NCBI RefSeq assembly: GCF_965230735.1
Contig: NZ_OZ246016.1
Span: 1,674,001-1,738,000 of the forward strand
Reading direction: 5' to 3'
DNA: 64,000 nt
From: Motiliproteus sp965230735
GTDB lineage: Bacteria > Pseudomonadota > Gammaproteobacteria > Pseudomonadales > Balneatricaceae
The notes below the pieces were generated by a model. It was not told the origin of the DNA. It did no database searches and saw only the letters and a program-made list of their open reading frames with translations. A program made the translations under genes and the position numbers. Shown in pieces: positions 47,193 to 57,841 of this stretch. The first letter of the stretch is position 1. Each line of letters starts with the position of its first letter.

Positions 47193-47268
47193 GGGGCCTT
47201 AGCTCAGCTGGGAGAGCGCAACACTGGCAGTGTTGAGGTCAGCGGTTCGATCCCGCTAGGCTCCACCA
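47193..47268 (+). tRNA. tRNA-Ala (anticodon GGC)
   Basis: The 76-nt cloverleaf begins GGGGCCT and ends AGGCTCC-A-CCA with the CCA encoded. Anticodon stem CAACACT with loop GGC, and a GGTTCGATCC T-arm. It reads GCC and GCU codons. Confidence 0.97.
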
Positions 47269-47326
47269 ATTCTTTCCACTCGGTTAAGAATTTGCAGAAT
47301 GTACACTTAATCAAGTGTACCGTAGC

Positions 47327-47402
47327 GTCCCATTCGTCTAGTGGCCTAGGACACCGCCCTTTCACGGCGGTAACAGGGGTTCGAACCCCCTATGGGACGC
47401 CA
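47327..47402 (+). tRNA. tRNA-Glu (anticodon TTC)
   Basis: The acceptor stem is GTCCCAT with ATGGGAC, CCA encoded, the anticodon loop CTTTCAC carries TTC, and the T-arm is GGGGTTCGAACCCC. It lies between two tRNA-Ala copies. Confidence 0.97.
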
Positions 47403-47425
47403 TCTTTCTTCCATCCGGAAGTCGT

Positions 47426-47501
47426 GGGGCCTTAGCTCAGCTGGGAGAGCGCAACACTGGCAGTGTTGAGGTCAGCGGTTCGATCCCGCTAGGCTCCACC
47501 A
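47426..47501 (+). tRNA. tRNA-Ala (anticodon GGC), second copy
   Basis: Identical over its full 76 nt to the copy at 47193-47268, with different flanking sequence. The order Ala-Glu-Ala suggests a local duplication. Confidence 0.97.
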
Positions 47502-47584
47502 ATTTTCTTCGTTTATCCCTATTATTTTTGTTTGGTTTAAAAATCAAGCTGGGGGTTGGCGCGTGTGCAGCTTTTGTCGCTCTA

Positions 47585-47950
47585 CTAGTCCATTAATAGC
47601 CAATCAAGAGCTTGGCCGGATGATTCGAAGACTCGGGTCTCGACATCTCCGATGGTGCAGACGTTGGCCAGATGCGCGTAATAGCTATCATCGGAACCGA
47701 GGGTTCGCACGATCGCCATCTGTCTACAGTGGGGCAAATCCTGTTTGAACTCCATCGCCAGGTTGTCTAGTTCAAGCAGCGTTAACGGGCTCAAATCCGC
47801 TTTGCGATAATCCACCAGGACGCGATCGCAATCGCTGTAGAAGCCTGCAGAGTCGATACGCGCCTGCTTGATTTCAGCGACCGAAAGCGGACCGCTTTGA
47901 TACACGGTGAGGTAACGGTGACAGTCAGAAAGCTGGATCAGCGTCGGCAT
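47585..47950 (-). CDS. Small STAS/SpoIIAA-like protein of unknown role
   Basis: I do not recognise a named member. The 121-residue protein has the mixed alpha/beta pattern of SpoIIAA-like proteins. It alternates strands (RVLVDYRKADLS, MAIVRTL, TRVFES) with helices (LTLLELDNLAMEFKQ, SGQALDWLL). It has no signal peptide or membrane segment. It lies alone after the tRNA genes, running toward them, with about 300 bp of unassigned DNA upstream. Confidence 0.6.
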   Translation of the reverse strand: MPTLIQLSDCHRYLTVYQSGPLSVAEIKQARIDSAGFYSDCDRVLVDYRKADLSPLTLLELDNLAMEFKQDLPHCRQMAIVRTLGSDDSYYAHLANVCTIGDVETRVFESSGQALDWLLMD

Positions 47951-48190
47951 ACAAGGCTTATTTTCGATGGTTTCAGGTGCTAGTTTGACTGGGAAGAATA
48001 CCCAGGTCCATCCGCTATTGGGCTTATCCGAGCTGCTTTATTCAATGCTATCTTCTGCTGCACATAATCAAGCACTTGCTGTTAAGCAGAGTTGCTAGAG
48101 CTGTTGCCAACTAGGGTTATGGAGAATGCCTGTTAGGGCTGACTAGCGGGTAAAGAGGGAGTCGGGTTGAACAACGGGCCACTTGCCCTG

Positions 48191-48217
48191 GCCAAAGCCA
48201 GCTGATCTGGCTTTGGC
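48191..48217 (-). terminator. Hairpin after the lipA-linked gene
   Basis: GCCAAAGCCAG (48191-48201) and CTGGCTTTGGC (48207-48217) are a perfect 11-bp inverted repeat with a 5-nt loop, 33 bases after the stop of the minus-strand gene. There is no T run, so a Rho-assisted or RNA-stabilising role is as likely as intrinsic termination. The remainder of 47951-48249 holds nothing I can identify. Confidence 0.5.
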
Positions 48218-48249
48218 TCATTGATAGGGCGGCACTTGGCGGATCGGAT

Positions 48250-48765
48250 TTAATGGCTGAGTTGCTGTATCCAGCGCTGGAACAGCTCGTGATCTTGCTG
48301 CTTGAGTAATAGGCTAAGCTCACCACAAGCCGCGCTGGGGCGGATGCACAATGAGTCCGGCTGGTTACCCAGATGCGCCTCATCGATCGTATGATGCTCC
48401 AGGGCTTGCAGGGTAGACCAGATGCCGCTATCAACGCTCAGGTGCAAGCTGGTATCCGGGATTAGTTCCACCTCGATCTGCTCTCCCAGTACGGCACGAA
48501 GTCCGCTTTCGAGATCATAGCCAAAACGTGGATGAGCAATGGCAATCACTTCTTCGTGATCGAGCCAAACCAACAGTAGGTCCCGGCAACGGCTAATCCC
48601 TTTGGGGTTAACCGGGCGGGGACAGCCAAGGGTTTCACCCAGCGCGATCATCAAGCGTTGATCGTCGTGGTTACCTTGCAGATTCAACTCGGCCAAGCTT
48701 GGTTCCGACACCAGCTCGGCAGGGTGAGAACCGGATGTCAGACTGACCAGATTCAGTGATTGCAT
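48250..48765 (-). CDS. Conserved-looking hypothetical protein downstream of lipA
   Basis: I do not recognise the family. The chosen ATG (48765) has a good AGAGGT ribosome site and gives 171 residues with no signal peptide or membrane segment. Visible features are an acidic N-terminal half with HDDQRLMIALGETLGCPRP and a Cys-Arg pair in ISRCRDLLL. Then come VWLDHEEVIAIAHP, LESGLRAVLGEQIEVELIPD and a C-terminal helix ending RWIQQLSH. It is only 31 bp after lipA on the same strand, so co-transcription with lipoyl synthesis and glycine cleavage is likely. A role in lipoate or glycine metabolism would be inference from location only. Confidence 0.65.
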   Translation of the reverse strand: MQSLNLVSLTSGSHPAELVSEPSLAELNLQGNHDDQRLMIALGETLGCPRPVNPKGISRCRDLLLVWLDHEEVIAIAHPRFGYDLESGLRAVLGEQIEVELIPDTSLHLSVDSGIWSTLQALEHHTIDEAHLGNQPDSLCIRPSAACGELSLLLKQQDHELFQRWIQQLSH

Positions 48766-48796
48766 GGTATTACCTCTGTGAAAAACTGACGACGTT

Positions 48797-49750
48797 TCAG
48801 TCCACTCGCTGGCCATCGGCTTGACGGTCTGCGTGGTAGGACGAGCGCACCATCGGGCCGGCGGCCACACTCTCGAAGCCCAGCTCATAGCCGGTCTGCT
48901 CCAGCTGCTTGAACTCCGCCGGCGTCACATAACGCTCAACCGCCAGGTGGTGGCGACTGGGTTGCAGGTACTGGCCGATGGTCAGCATGCTGACGTCATG
49001 GGCTCGCAGGTCTTTCATCACGTCAACGATCTCTTCCAAGGTCTCTCCCAGACCGACCATCAGACCGGACTTGGTTGCTACTTCCGGGTGTTGCTGCTTG
49101 TAACGCGACAGCAGCTCCAGAGAGCCCTGGTAGCTGGCGCCGGGGCGGCAGCTGGCGTAGAGCCGGGGTACGGTTTCCAGGTTGTGGTTGAGGATATCGG
49201 GCGCGTCCTGGGCGAGTTCTTCCAGAGCGCGATCGAGTTTGCCGCGAAAATCCGGCACCAGAATTTCGATCCGGGTCTGCGGGTTCAGGCGACGATTTTC
49301 ACGGACACAGGCGCTGAAATGGGCCGCACCGCCGTCACGCAGGTCATCACGGTCGACCGAGGTGATTACCGCGTGGGCCAGTCCCAGCTTGGTAATCGTG
49401 TTGGCGACCTCAAGGGGTTCTTCCGGATTCAGCGCCATCGGCTTACCGTGGGCCACATCGCAGAACGGGCAGCGACGGGTGCAGATGGCGCCCATGATCA
49501 TGAAGGTGGCGGTACGCTTGCTGAAGCATTCGGCCAGGTTAGGGCAGGAGGCCTGCTCGCAAACGGTGTGCAATTTTTTCTCGCGCAATTCGGCTTTAAC
49601 CTTGGAGACATTCGCGTTACTGCGGGCGTCGATCCGAATCCATTCCGGCTTACGGAGACGCTGACGCTCTGGATCGGGCTTGATCTTCAGCCGCGACATC
49701 TTGGATTCGCCTTTTAGCTGCTTCAGTTCAACGGTTTCGATCAGTTCCAT
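48797..49750 (-). CDS. lipA: Lipoyl synthase
   Basis: LipA is a radical-SAM enzyme that inserts two sulfurs into octanoyl groups on lipoyl domains such as GcvH. The chosen ATG (49750, behind GGAGG) gives 317 residues. Two cluster motifs are visible: the auxiliary cluster CEQASCPNLAEC and the radical-SAM CTRRCPFC, plus the C-terminal RSSYHAD with the Ser cluster ligand. No lipB is in the window. Its position at the end of the glycine-cleavage cluster is unusual and fits a need for lipoylated GcvH. Confidence 0.96.
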   Translation of the reverse strand: MELIETVELKQLKGESKMSRLKIKPDPERQRLRKPEWIRIDARSNANVSKVKAELREKKLHTVCEQASCPNLAECFSKRTATFMIMGAICTRRCPFCDVAHGKPMALNPEEPLEVANTITKLGLAHAVITSVDRDDLRDGGAAHFSACVRENRRLNPQTRIEILVPDFRGKLDRALEELAQDAPDILNHNLETVPRLYASCRPGASYQGSLELLSRYKQQHPEVATKSGLMVGLGETLEEIVDVMKDLRAHDVSMLTIGQYLQPSRHHLAVERYVTPAEFKQLEQTGYELGFESVAAGPMVRSSYHADRQADGQRVD

Positions 49751-49893
49751 AGGTGCCTCCGGGATTAACACCAAATGCGGCTGTAAGTTCTATTGAACAG
49801 GCTGAATTGCCTGGGGCCGCTGCACGAGTGTCCGCAACGGATGAGATCCGCTGAAGACAGGTTGAATAAGGGGTGGTTTACTTCGGGATATAG

Positions 49894-49933
49894 CAACCGC
49901 TGCTGTTTGCCCGAAAGGAACCAGCAGCGGTTG
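49894..49933 (-). other. Stem-loop between gcvT and lipA
   Basis: CAACCGCTGCTG (49894-49905) is the exact reverse complement of CAGCAGCGGTTG (49922-49933), with a 16-base loop. It follows gcvT on the minus strand without a T run, inside a 219-bp gap. It may mark the 3' end of the gcvT message. Confidence 0.45.
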
Positions 49934-49969
49934 GGCGAGCCTAGGTGCTCTTAATTAGCCACGCAAACG

Positions 49970-51097
49970 TTAACCGCGGTAGTAGCGCTGCGGTACGAAT
50001 GGGGTCTTGGCAACGGTCATCGGCAGTTGCTTACCACGGACCACGGCGAAGACTTCGGTATCGATCGCGGCATAGTCAAAGGCAACGTAGCCCATCGCAA
50101 CCGGTGCACCGGCGGTCGGGCCGAAGGTGCCGCTGGTGACGGTACCGATGGTTTCGCCCTGGGCGTTGACCAGCTCGGTGCCCTCACGAACCGGTGCACG
50201 GCCCTGACCCAGCAGGCCCACGCGCTTGCGATCGGCCTTCTTCTCCTGGATCTGTGCCAGTACGGTTTCTGCACCCGGGAAGCCACCTTCACGCTCACCT
50301 TCCAGGCGACGGTTCTTGCTGATTGCCCACAGCAGGCTGGCTTCGTAAGGGGTGGTGGTGGTGTCGATGTCATTGCCGTACAGGCACAGACCGGCTTCCA
50401 GACGCAGGGAGTCACGGGCGCCCAGGCCGATGGCTTCGACTTCCGGCTGCTCCAGCAGTGCTTTGGCCAGCTCGGTGGCTTGGCTGGACGGCACGGAGAT
50501 CTCGAAGCCGTCTTCACCGGTGTAACCGGCACGGCCGATGTAGCAGTCGATGCCGTTGATCTGGATGGTTTGGAAGTCCATGAAGACCATCTCGGTGACG
50601 GACGGCTGCAGGCGCGCCAGGGCGTCAACGGCTTTCGGGCCCTGCAGTGCCAGCAGGGAACGGTCTTCGAGAACTTCGATCTCAACGCCTTCACCCAGGT
50701 TGGCGCGCATGTGAGCGATATCCTGCTCCTTGCATGCAGCGTTTACCACAACCATCAGCTTGTCGCCCAGGTTGCTGACCATCAGGTCGTCCATGATGCC
50801 GCCGGCATCGTTGGTGAACAGGGCGTAACGCTGCTTGCCGGCCGGCAGGTCGATGATGTCGACCGGAACCAGCTTCTCCAGCGCTGCGGCGGCGCCTTCG
50901 CCGTGCAGCAGCACCTGACCCATGTGGGAAACGTCGAACAGGCCGGCCTGCTCACGGGTATGGTTGTGCTCTTTCTTGACACCCAGCGGGTATTGAACCG
51001 GCATTTCGTAACCGGCGAACGGCACCATCTTGGCGCCCAGTTCAACATGAAGATCGTACAGGGCTGTTTTAGCCAGGGCTTGTTCGTTCTGTGACAT
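49970..51097 (-). CDS. gcvT: Glycine cleavage system T protein (aminomethyltransferase)
   Basis: GcvT moves the aminomethyl carbon from lipoyl-GcvH to tetrahydrofolate, releasing ammonia. The chosen ATG (51097, AGGAGA upstream) gives 375 residues. Conserved features are FAGYEMPVQYPLGVKKEH near the start, the folate-site FDVSHMGQ, the region with YTGEDGFEI and the C-terminal barrel. It follows agcS by 207 bp containing stacked hairpins, on the same strand. Confidence 0.96.
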   Translation of the reverse strand: MSQNEQALAKTALYDLHVELGAKMVPFAGYEMPVQYPLGVKKEHNHTREQAGLFDVSHMGQVLLHGEGAAAALEKLVPVDIIDLPAGKQRYALFTNDAGGIMDDLMVSNLGDKLMVVVNAACKEQDIAHMRANLGEGVEIEVLEDRSLLALQGPKAVDALARLQPSVTEMVFMDFQTIQINGIDCYIGRAGYTGEDGFEISVPSSQATELAKALLEQPEVEAIGLGARDSLRLEAGLCLYGNDIDTTTTPYEASLLWAISKNRRLEGEREGGFPGAETVLAQIQEKKADRKRVGLLGQGRAPVREGTELVNAQGETIGTVTSGTFGPTAGAPVAMGYVAFDYAAIDTEVFAVVRGKQLPMTVAKTPFVPQRYYRG

Positions 51098-51228
51098 GGG
51101 TGTCTCCTGCAAGCAGTTTAGTGACTGTTGTTTGTTGTCCGGCCCGGGTCTATTGGATCAAGTCCAGGCCTGGTTTGGGTTTGATTCAGCACACCGATCG
51201 ATGCGCTCAAGCAAACCAAAAGTTCGTT

Positions 51229-51293
51229 TCCCCGAGGGGAGGAACCGTGCCCGTGAGCCAAGCACGGTTCCAGGGGGGAGCATTAAGCTCCGG
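51229..51293 (-). other. Stacked stem-loops between agcS and gcvT
   Basis: Three adjacent inverted repeats: TCCCC-GA-GGGGA (51229-51240), a perfect 10-bp GGAACCGTGC...GCACGGTTCC (51241-51271), and GGAGC-ATTAA-GCTCC (51277-51291). In the minus direction they follow the agcS stop and precede gcvT. They do not show the conserved glycine-riboswitch core. Confidence 0.6.
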
Positions 51294-51304
51294 GTTTCAA
51301 GTCC

Positions 51305-52687
51305 TTAGGACTTAGATTCAGCCGCTTCACCGTCGTTTTCTTGACGAGCAAAGTACTCGCGAGCCAGCTTGAACACAACCGGGCTCAGCAGCGCCAGTGC
51401 GATCAGGTTCGGGATCGCCATCATGGCGTTCAGGGTATCAGCCAGCAGCCAGACGAAGTCGAGGCTGACAACGGTACCGACCGGAACGGCCAGGATCCAC
51501 AGCAGGCGGAACGGCTTGATAATCTTGACGCCGAACAGGTACTCAGCACAACGCTCACTATAGACGCTCCAACCAAGGATGGTGGTGAAGGCGAAGATAG
51601 CCAGAGAGATGGCAACCAGGTAGTTACCTACGCCCGGCAGGGCACCGGCAAAGGCCGCAGAGGTCAGCGCCGCACCGGAATCACCGCTGGTCCAAACGCC
51701 GGAGGTGATGATAACCAGACCGGTGATGGAACAGATGATGATGGTATCGATGAAGGTACCCAGCATCGCGATCAGACCCTGACGAACCGGATCTTTGGTC
51801 TGTGCAGAAGCGTGAGCGATCGGGGCACTACCCAGACCGGCTTCGTTGGAGAAGACACCACGGGCTACACCAAAGCGGATAGCAGCCCAGACAGCAGCGC
51901 CGGCGAAGCCACCTTGAGCGGCAACCGGAGAGAAGGCGTGGGTGAAGACCAGATCGAAAGCAGCCGGGATGGCATCGGCATTAACCGCCAGGGCAGTCAG
52001 ACCGGCCAGCAGGTAAGCGATCGCCATGAAGGGTACCAGGTAACCGGCAACGTTACCGATACGTTTGATACCACCGATCAGAACCGCCGCGGTCAGAACC
52101 ATCAGAACCACACCAGAGACCCACATCGGCACGCCGAAATTGGACTCGATGACGCTGGCAACGGAGTTGGATTGTACGGTGTTACCGATACCGAAACCGG
52201 CGATGGTACCGAAGATGGCGAACAGCGTACCCATCCAGGCCCACTTGCTGCCCAGACCGTTCTTGATGTAGTACATCGGGCCACCAACGTGGTTGCCTTC
52301 TTCGTCGACTTCGCGGTATTTCACAGCCAGAACGGCTTCAGAGAACTTGGTTGCCATACCGACCAGGGCGGTACACCACATCCAGAACAGTGCGCCCGGA
52401 CCACCCAGGAAGATGGCGGTAGCAACACCAGCGATGTTACCGGTACCGACGGTAGCGGACAGGGCGGTCATCAAGGCGTTGAACGGGGAGATCTCACCCT
52501 CCTGGTCCTCACCTTTACGGGCCGAACGGCCACCCCACATCAGTTTGATACCGGTTCCCAGTTTCAGAATCGGTAAGAGTTTCAGACCCAGTTGCAGGAA
52601 CAAGCCTACACCCAGAATCAGAACCAGCATCATCGGTCCCCAGACGATGCCGTTTATCGTTTCGATCACTCCAGTGAGCATCTCCAT
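51305..52687 (-). CDS. agcS: Alanine/glycine:sodium symporter (AgcS family)
   Basis: AgcS-family proteins import alanine or glycine with sodium across the inner membrane. The 460-residue protein has about 10-11 membrane segments and family motifs: GTGNIAGVATAIFLGGPGALFWMW (about 82-105, shortened here) and GVARGVFSNEAGLGSAPIAHA. The tail is charged. Its place between gcvP and gcvT in a glycine cluster points to glycine as a substrate, by inference. Confidence 0.92.
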   Translation of the reverse strand: MEMLTGVIETINGIVWGPMMLVLILGVGLFLQLGLKLLPILKLGTGIKLMWGGRSARKGEDQEGEISPFNALMTALSATVGTGNIAGVATAIFLGGPGALFWMWCTALVGMATKFSEAVLAVKYREVDEEGNHVGGPMYYIKNGLGSKWAWMGTLFAIFGTIAGFGIGNTVQSNSVASVIESNFGVPMWVSGVVLMVLTAAVLIGGIKRIGNVAGYLVPFMAIAYLLAGLTALAVNADAIPAAFDLVFTHAFSPVAAQGGFAGAAVWAAIRFGVARGVFSNEAGLGSAPIAHASAQTKDPVRQGLIAMLGTFIDTIIICSITGLVIITSGVWTSGDSGAALTSAAFAGALPGVGNYLVAISLAIFAFTTILGWSVYSERCAEYLFGVKIIKPFRLLWILAVPVGTVVSLDFVWLLADTLNAMMAIPNLIALALLSPVVFKLAREYFARQENDGEAAESKS

Positions 52688-52970
52688 AGTTTTACCCTCA
52701 TGGTTTTTATAGTTATGCCGCCTTGTGAGCGGCTGTTTTGAGCATTTCCAGTCGACCGCCTTGGTAGGCCCGAGCCGGTATGGCTGAAAAGTAAAAAAAG
52801 GATTCGATAGTTGTGTCTAAATGGCTCTCTATCTCAGTTTTTTATTGGTTGTCAGTTGTTGGTATAGCAGAACTCTTAGGGGCTAAAAAAATGACCGCGG
52901 CTGGGAGTGCTAGCAGGCGACGTATCAGGGTAGATTCACCCGTAGCGCCGCGGCCCAAGGCCCTCTGGTT

Positions 52971-53003
52971 GTACCGGCCCGGGAGATCATCCCGGGCCGG
53001 TAC
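52971..53003 (-). terminator. Very strong hairpin after gcvP
   Basis: GTACCGGCCCGGGA (52971-52984) is the exact reverse complement of TCCCGGGCCGGTAC (52990-53003), with a 5-nt loop and starting six bases after the gcvP stop. No T run follows. The remaining part of the 321-bp gap (52688-53008) shows no gene. An agcS promoter probably lies there but is not clear. Confidence 0.6.
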
Positions 53004-53008
53004 GGAGT

Positions 53009-55909
<2,901 letters not shown>

Positions 55910-55952
55910 AACTAATTAACCTGTCAGTTCGGTCGTGTTATCCGTTCTGTAG

Positions 55953-55991
55953 CGCGCAGCCGTAAGAAGTTTGACTCCTTTGGGCTGCGCG
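55953..55991 (-). other. Intercistronic hairpin between gcvH and gcvP
   Basis: CGCGCAGCC (55953-55961) pairs perfectly with GGCTGCGCG (55983-55991) around a 21-base loop. It may balance the stability of gcvH and gcvP messages. Confidence 0.45.
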
Positions 55992-56001
55992 TTGGGAGGG
56001 C

Positions 56002-56394
56002 TTACTCGCTCTGTGCGATCAGATCGGAGTAGGTAGCCGCATCCATCAGTGCGTTCAGGGCGTCGGCATCGGACAGTTTGATCTTGGCCAGCCAAGCTTC
56101 GCCGTACGGATCTTCGTTGATGGTTTCCGGAGCTTCTTCCAGCAGTTCGTTGATCGCGATGATCTCGCCGCTGACCGGGCTGTAAACGTCGGAAGCCGCT
56201 TTGACAGACTCAACCAGTGAGAACTCTTCGCCAGCTTCGACTTCACGGCCTTCTTCGGGAATTTCAACGAAAACGACATCGCCGAGCAGTTCTTGGGCGT
56301 GGTCGGAAATACCAACGGTTACGGTACCGTCGCCGTTATCCAGTACCCATTCGTGGCTCTTGGCAAAACGCAGGTTAGTTGGGATATTGCTCAT
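56002..56394 (-). CDS. gcvH: Glycine cleavage system H protein
   Basis: GcvH is the lipoylated shuttle protein of the glycine cleavage complex. The 130-residue product has the lipoyl Lys65 in the typical ESVKAASD context, with FVEIPEEG before it. It ends in DLIAQSE. It follows glyA by 82 bp. lipA in the same cluster makes its cofactor. Confidence 0.97.
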   Translation of the reverse strand: MSNIPTNLRFAKSHEWVLDNGDGTVTVGISDHAQELLGDVVFVEIPEEGREVEAGEEFSLVESVKAASDVYSPVSGEIIAINELLEEAPETINEDPYGEAWLAKIKLSDADALNALMDAATYSDLIAQSE

Positions 56395-56476
56395 CGTTCT
56401 GTTCCTGAATTAGATCTTGTTAATTAGAGGGTTAGGGTTGCCGGCAGCCTGATAGATACCGGCAACATTGGTCTTT

Positions 56477-57781
56477 TTAGCGGTAGAGCGGGAAACGCTT
56501 GCACAGGTTTTCGATCTCGTCGCGGACCTGCTGCTCTACCTTGCTGTTGTCTTCCGGGTTTTCAGCCAGACCGTCCAGCACATCGCTGATCAGGTGGCCG
56601 ATGCGACGGAACTCGTCGACACCGAAGCCGCGGCTGGTGCCGGCCGGGGTGCCCAGACGGATACCGGAGGTAACCATCGGCTTTTCCGGGTCGAACGGGA
56701 TGCCGTTCTTGTTACAGGTGATACCGGCGCGCTCCAGGCTCTCTTCAACGGCGTTACCCTTGAGGCCTTTCGGGCGCAGGTCGACCAGCATCAGGTGGGT
56801 ATCGGTACCGCCGGTAACGATGTCGCAGCCGCGCTCGACCATGACTTCGGCCAGGGTGCGGGCGTTGTCCAGTACGTTCTGGATGTAGTCGCTGAATTCC
56901 GGCTGCAGGGCTTCACCGAAGGCAACCGCTTTCGCCGCGATCACGTGCATCAGCGGACCGCCTTGCAGGCCCGGGAATACCGCCGAGTTGATCTTCTTGC
57001 CCAGCTCCAGGTTGTTGGACAGGATCATGCCGCCACGGGGACCACGCAGGGTCTTGTGGGTGGTGGTGGTGACCACGTCGGCGTAAGGCATCGGGCTCGG
57101 GTGTTTGCCAGTGGCAATCAGGCCGGCGATGTGGGCCATGTCGACCATCAGGTAGGCGTCTACCTTGTCGGCGATCTCACGGAAACGGGCAAAGTCGATT
57201 TCGCGCGGGATGGCGGAACCACCGGCGATGATCAGCTTCGGCTTGTGCTCAACCGCCAGGGCTTCGATGGCGTCGTAGTCGATGCGGCAATCGGCTTCGC
57301 TAACACCGTACTGAACGGCGTTGAACCACTTGCCGGACTGAGCCGGACGGGCGCCGTGGGTCAGGTGGCCACCGGCGTCCAGAGACATGCCGAGGATGGT
57401 GTCACCCGGCTGCAGCAGTGCCATCATCACCGCGCCGTTAGCTTGGGCGCCGGAGTGGGGCTGAACGTTAACGTATTCGCAGTTGAACAGCTGCTTGGCG
57501 CGATCGATAGCCAGGGACTCAACTTCGTCGACGTATTCGCAACCGCCGTAGTAACGACGACCGCTGTAGCCTTCGGCGTACTTGTTGGTCAGTACAGTGC
57601 CCTGGGCCTGCATGACCGCTTTAGAGACGATGTTCTCGGAGGCGATCAGCTCGATCTGGCGCTCCTGGCGGTCGAATTCACGGTCTACCGAGGCTTTGAT
57701 CGACGGATCGATATCGGCAAGAGCGGCGGTGAAAAAGTTTTCGCGCTTCGAGTCAGAACCGTACAGGTCGTTGATGCTCAT
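56477..57781 (-). CDS. glyA: Serine hydroxymethyltransferase
   Basis: GlyA interconverts serine and glycine with tetrahydrofolate and PLP. The 434-residue protein is a bit longer than E. coli GlyA (417). The PLP Lys243 is in TTTHKTLRGPRGG, with ASENIVSKAV (about 47-56) and the family EGYSGRRYYGG (about 70-80). It is the second gene of the cluster, 60 bp after sdaA. Genomes of this kind often have a separate biosynthetic copy, which would make this one the catabolic one, by inference. Confidence 0.97.
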   Translation of the reverse strand: MSINDLYGSDSKRENFFTAALADIDPSIKASVDREFDRQERQIELIASENIVSKAVMQAQGTVLTNKYAEGYSGRRYYGGCEYVDEVESLAIDRAKQLFNCEYVNVQPHSGAQANGAVMMALLQPGDTILGMSLDAGGHLTHGARPAQSGKWFNAVQYGVSEADCRIDYDAIEALAVEHKPKLIIAGGSAIPREIDFARFREIADKVDAYLMVDMAHIAGLIATGKHPSPMPYADVVTTTTHKTLRGPRGGMILSNNLELGKKINSAVFPGLQGGPLMHVIAAKAVAFGEALQPEFSDYIQNVLDNARTLAEVMVERGCDIVTGGTDTHLMLVDLRPKGLKGNAVEESLERAGITCNKNGIPFDPEKPMVTSGIRLGTPAGTSRGFGVDEFRRIGHLISDVLDGLAENPEDNSKVEQQVRDEIENLCKRFPLYR

Positions 57782-57841
57782 GTTTATCCCTCTGGTGGTA
57801 CGTTGTTATGTCGTTATTAGGTTTGGATACAGGCCGGTGCT

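Noticed and set aside
51098..53008. Glycine riboswitch upstream of gcvT or agcS
   Set aside because: I read both minus-strand leaders for the conserved glycine aptamer core and did not see it. A covariance search could overturn this.
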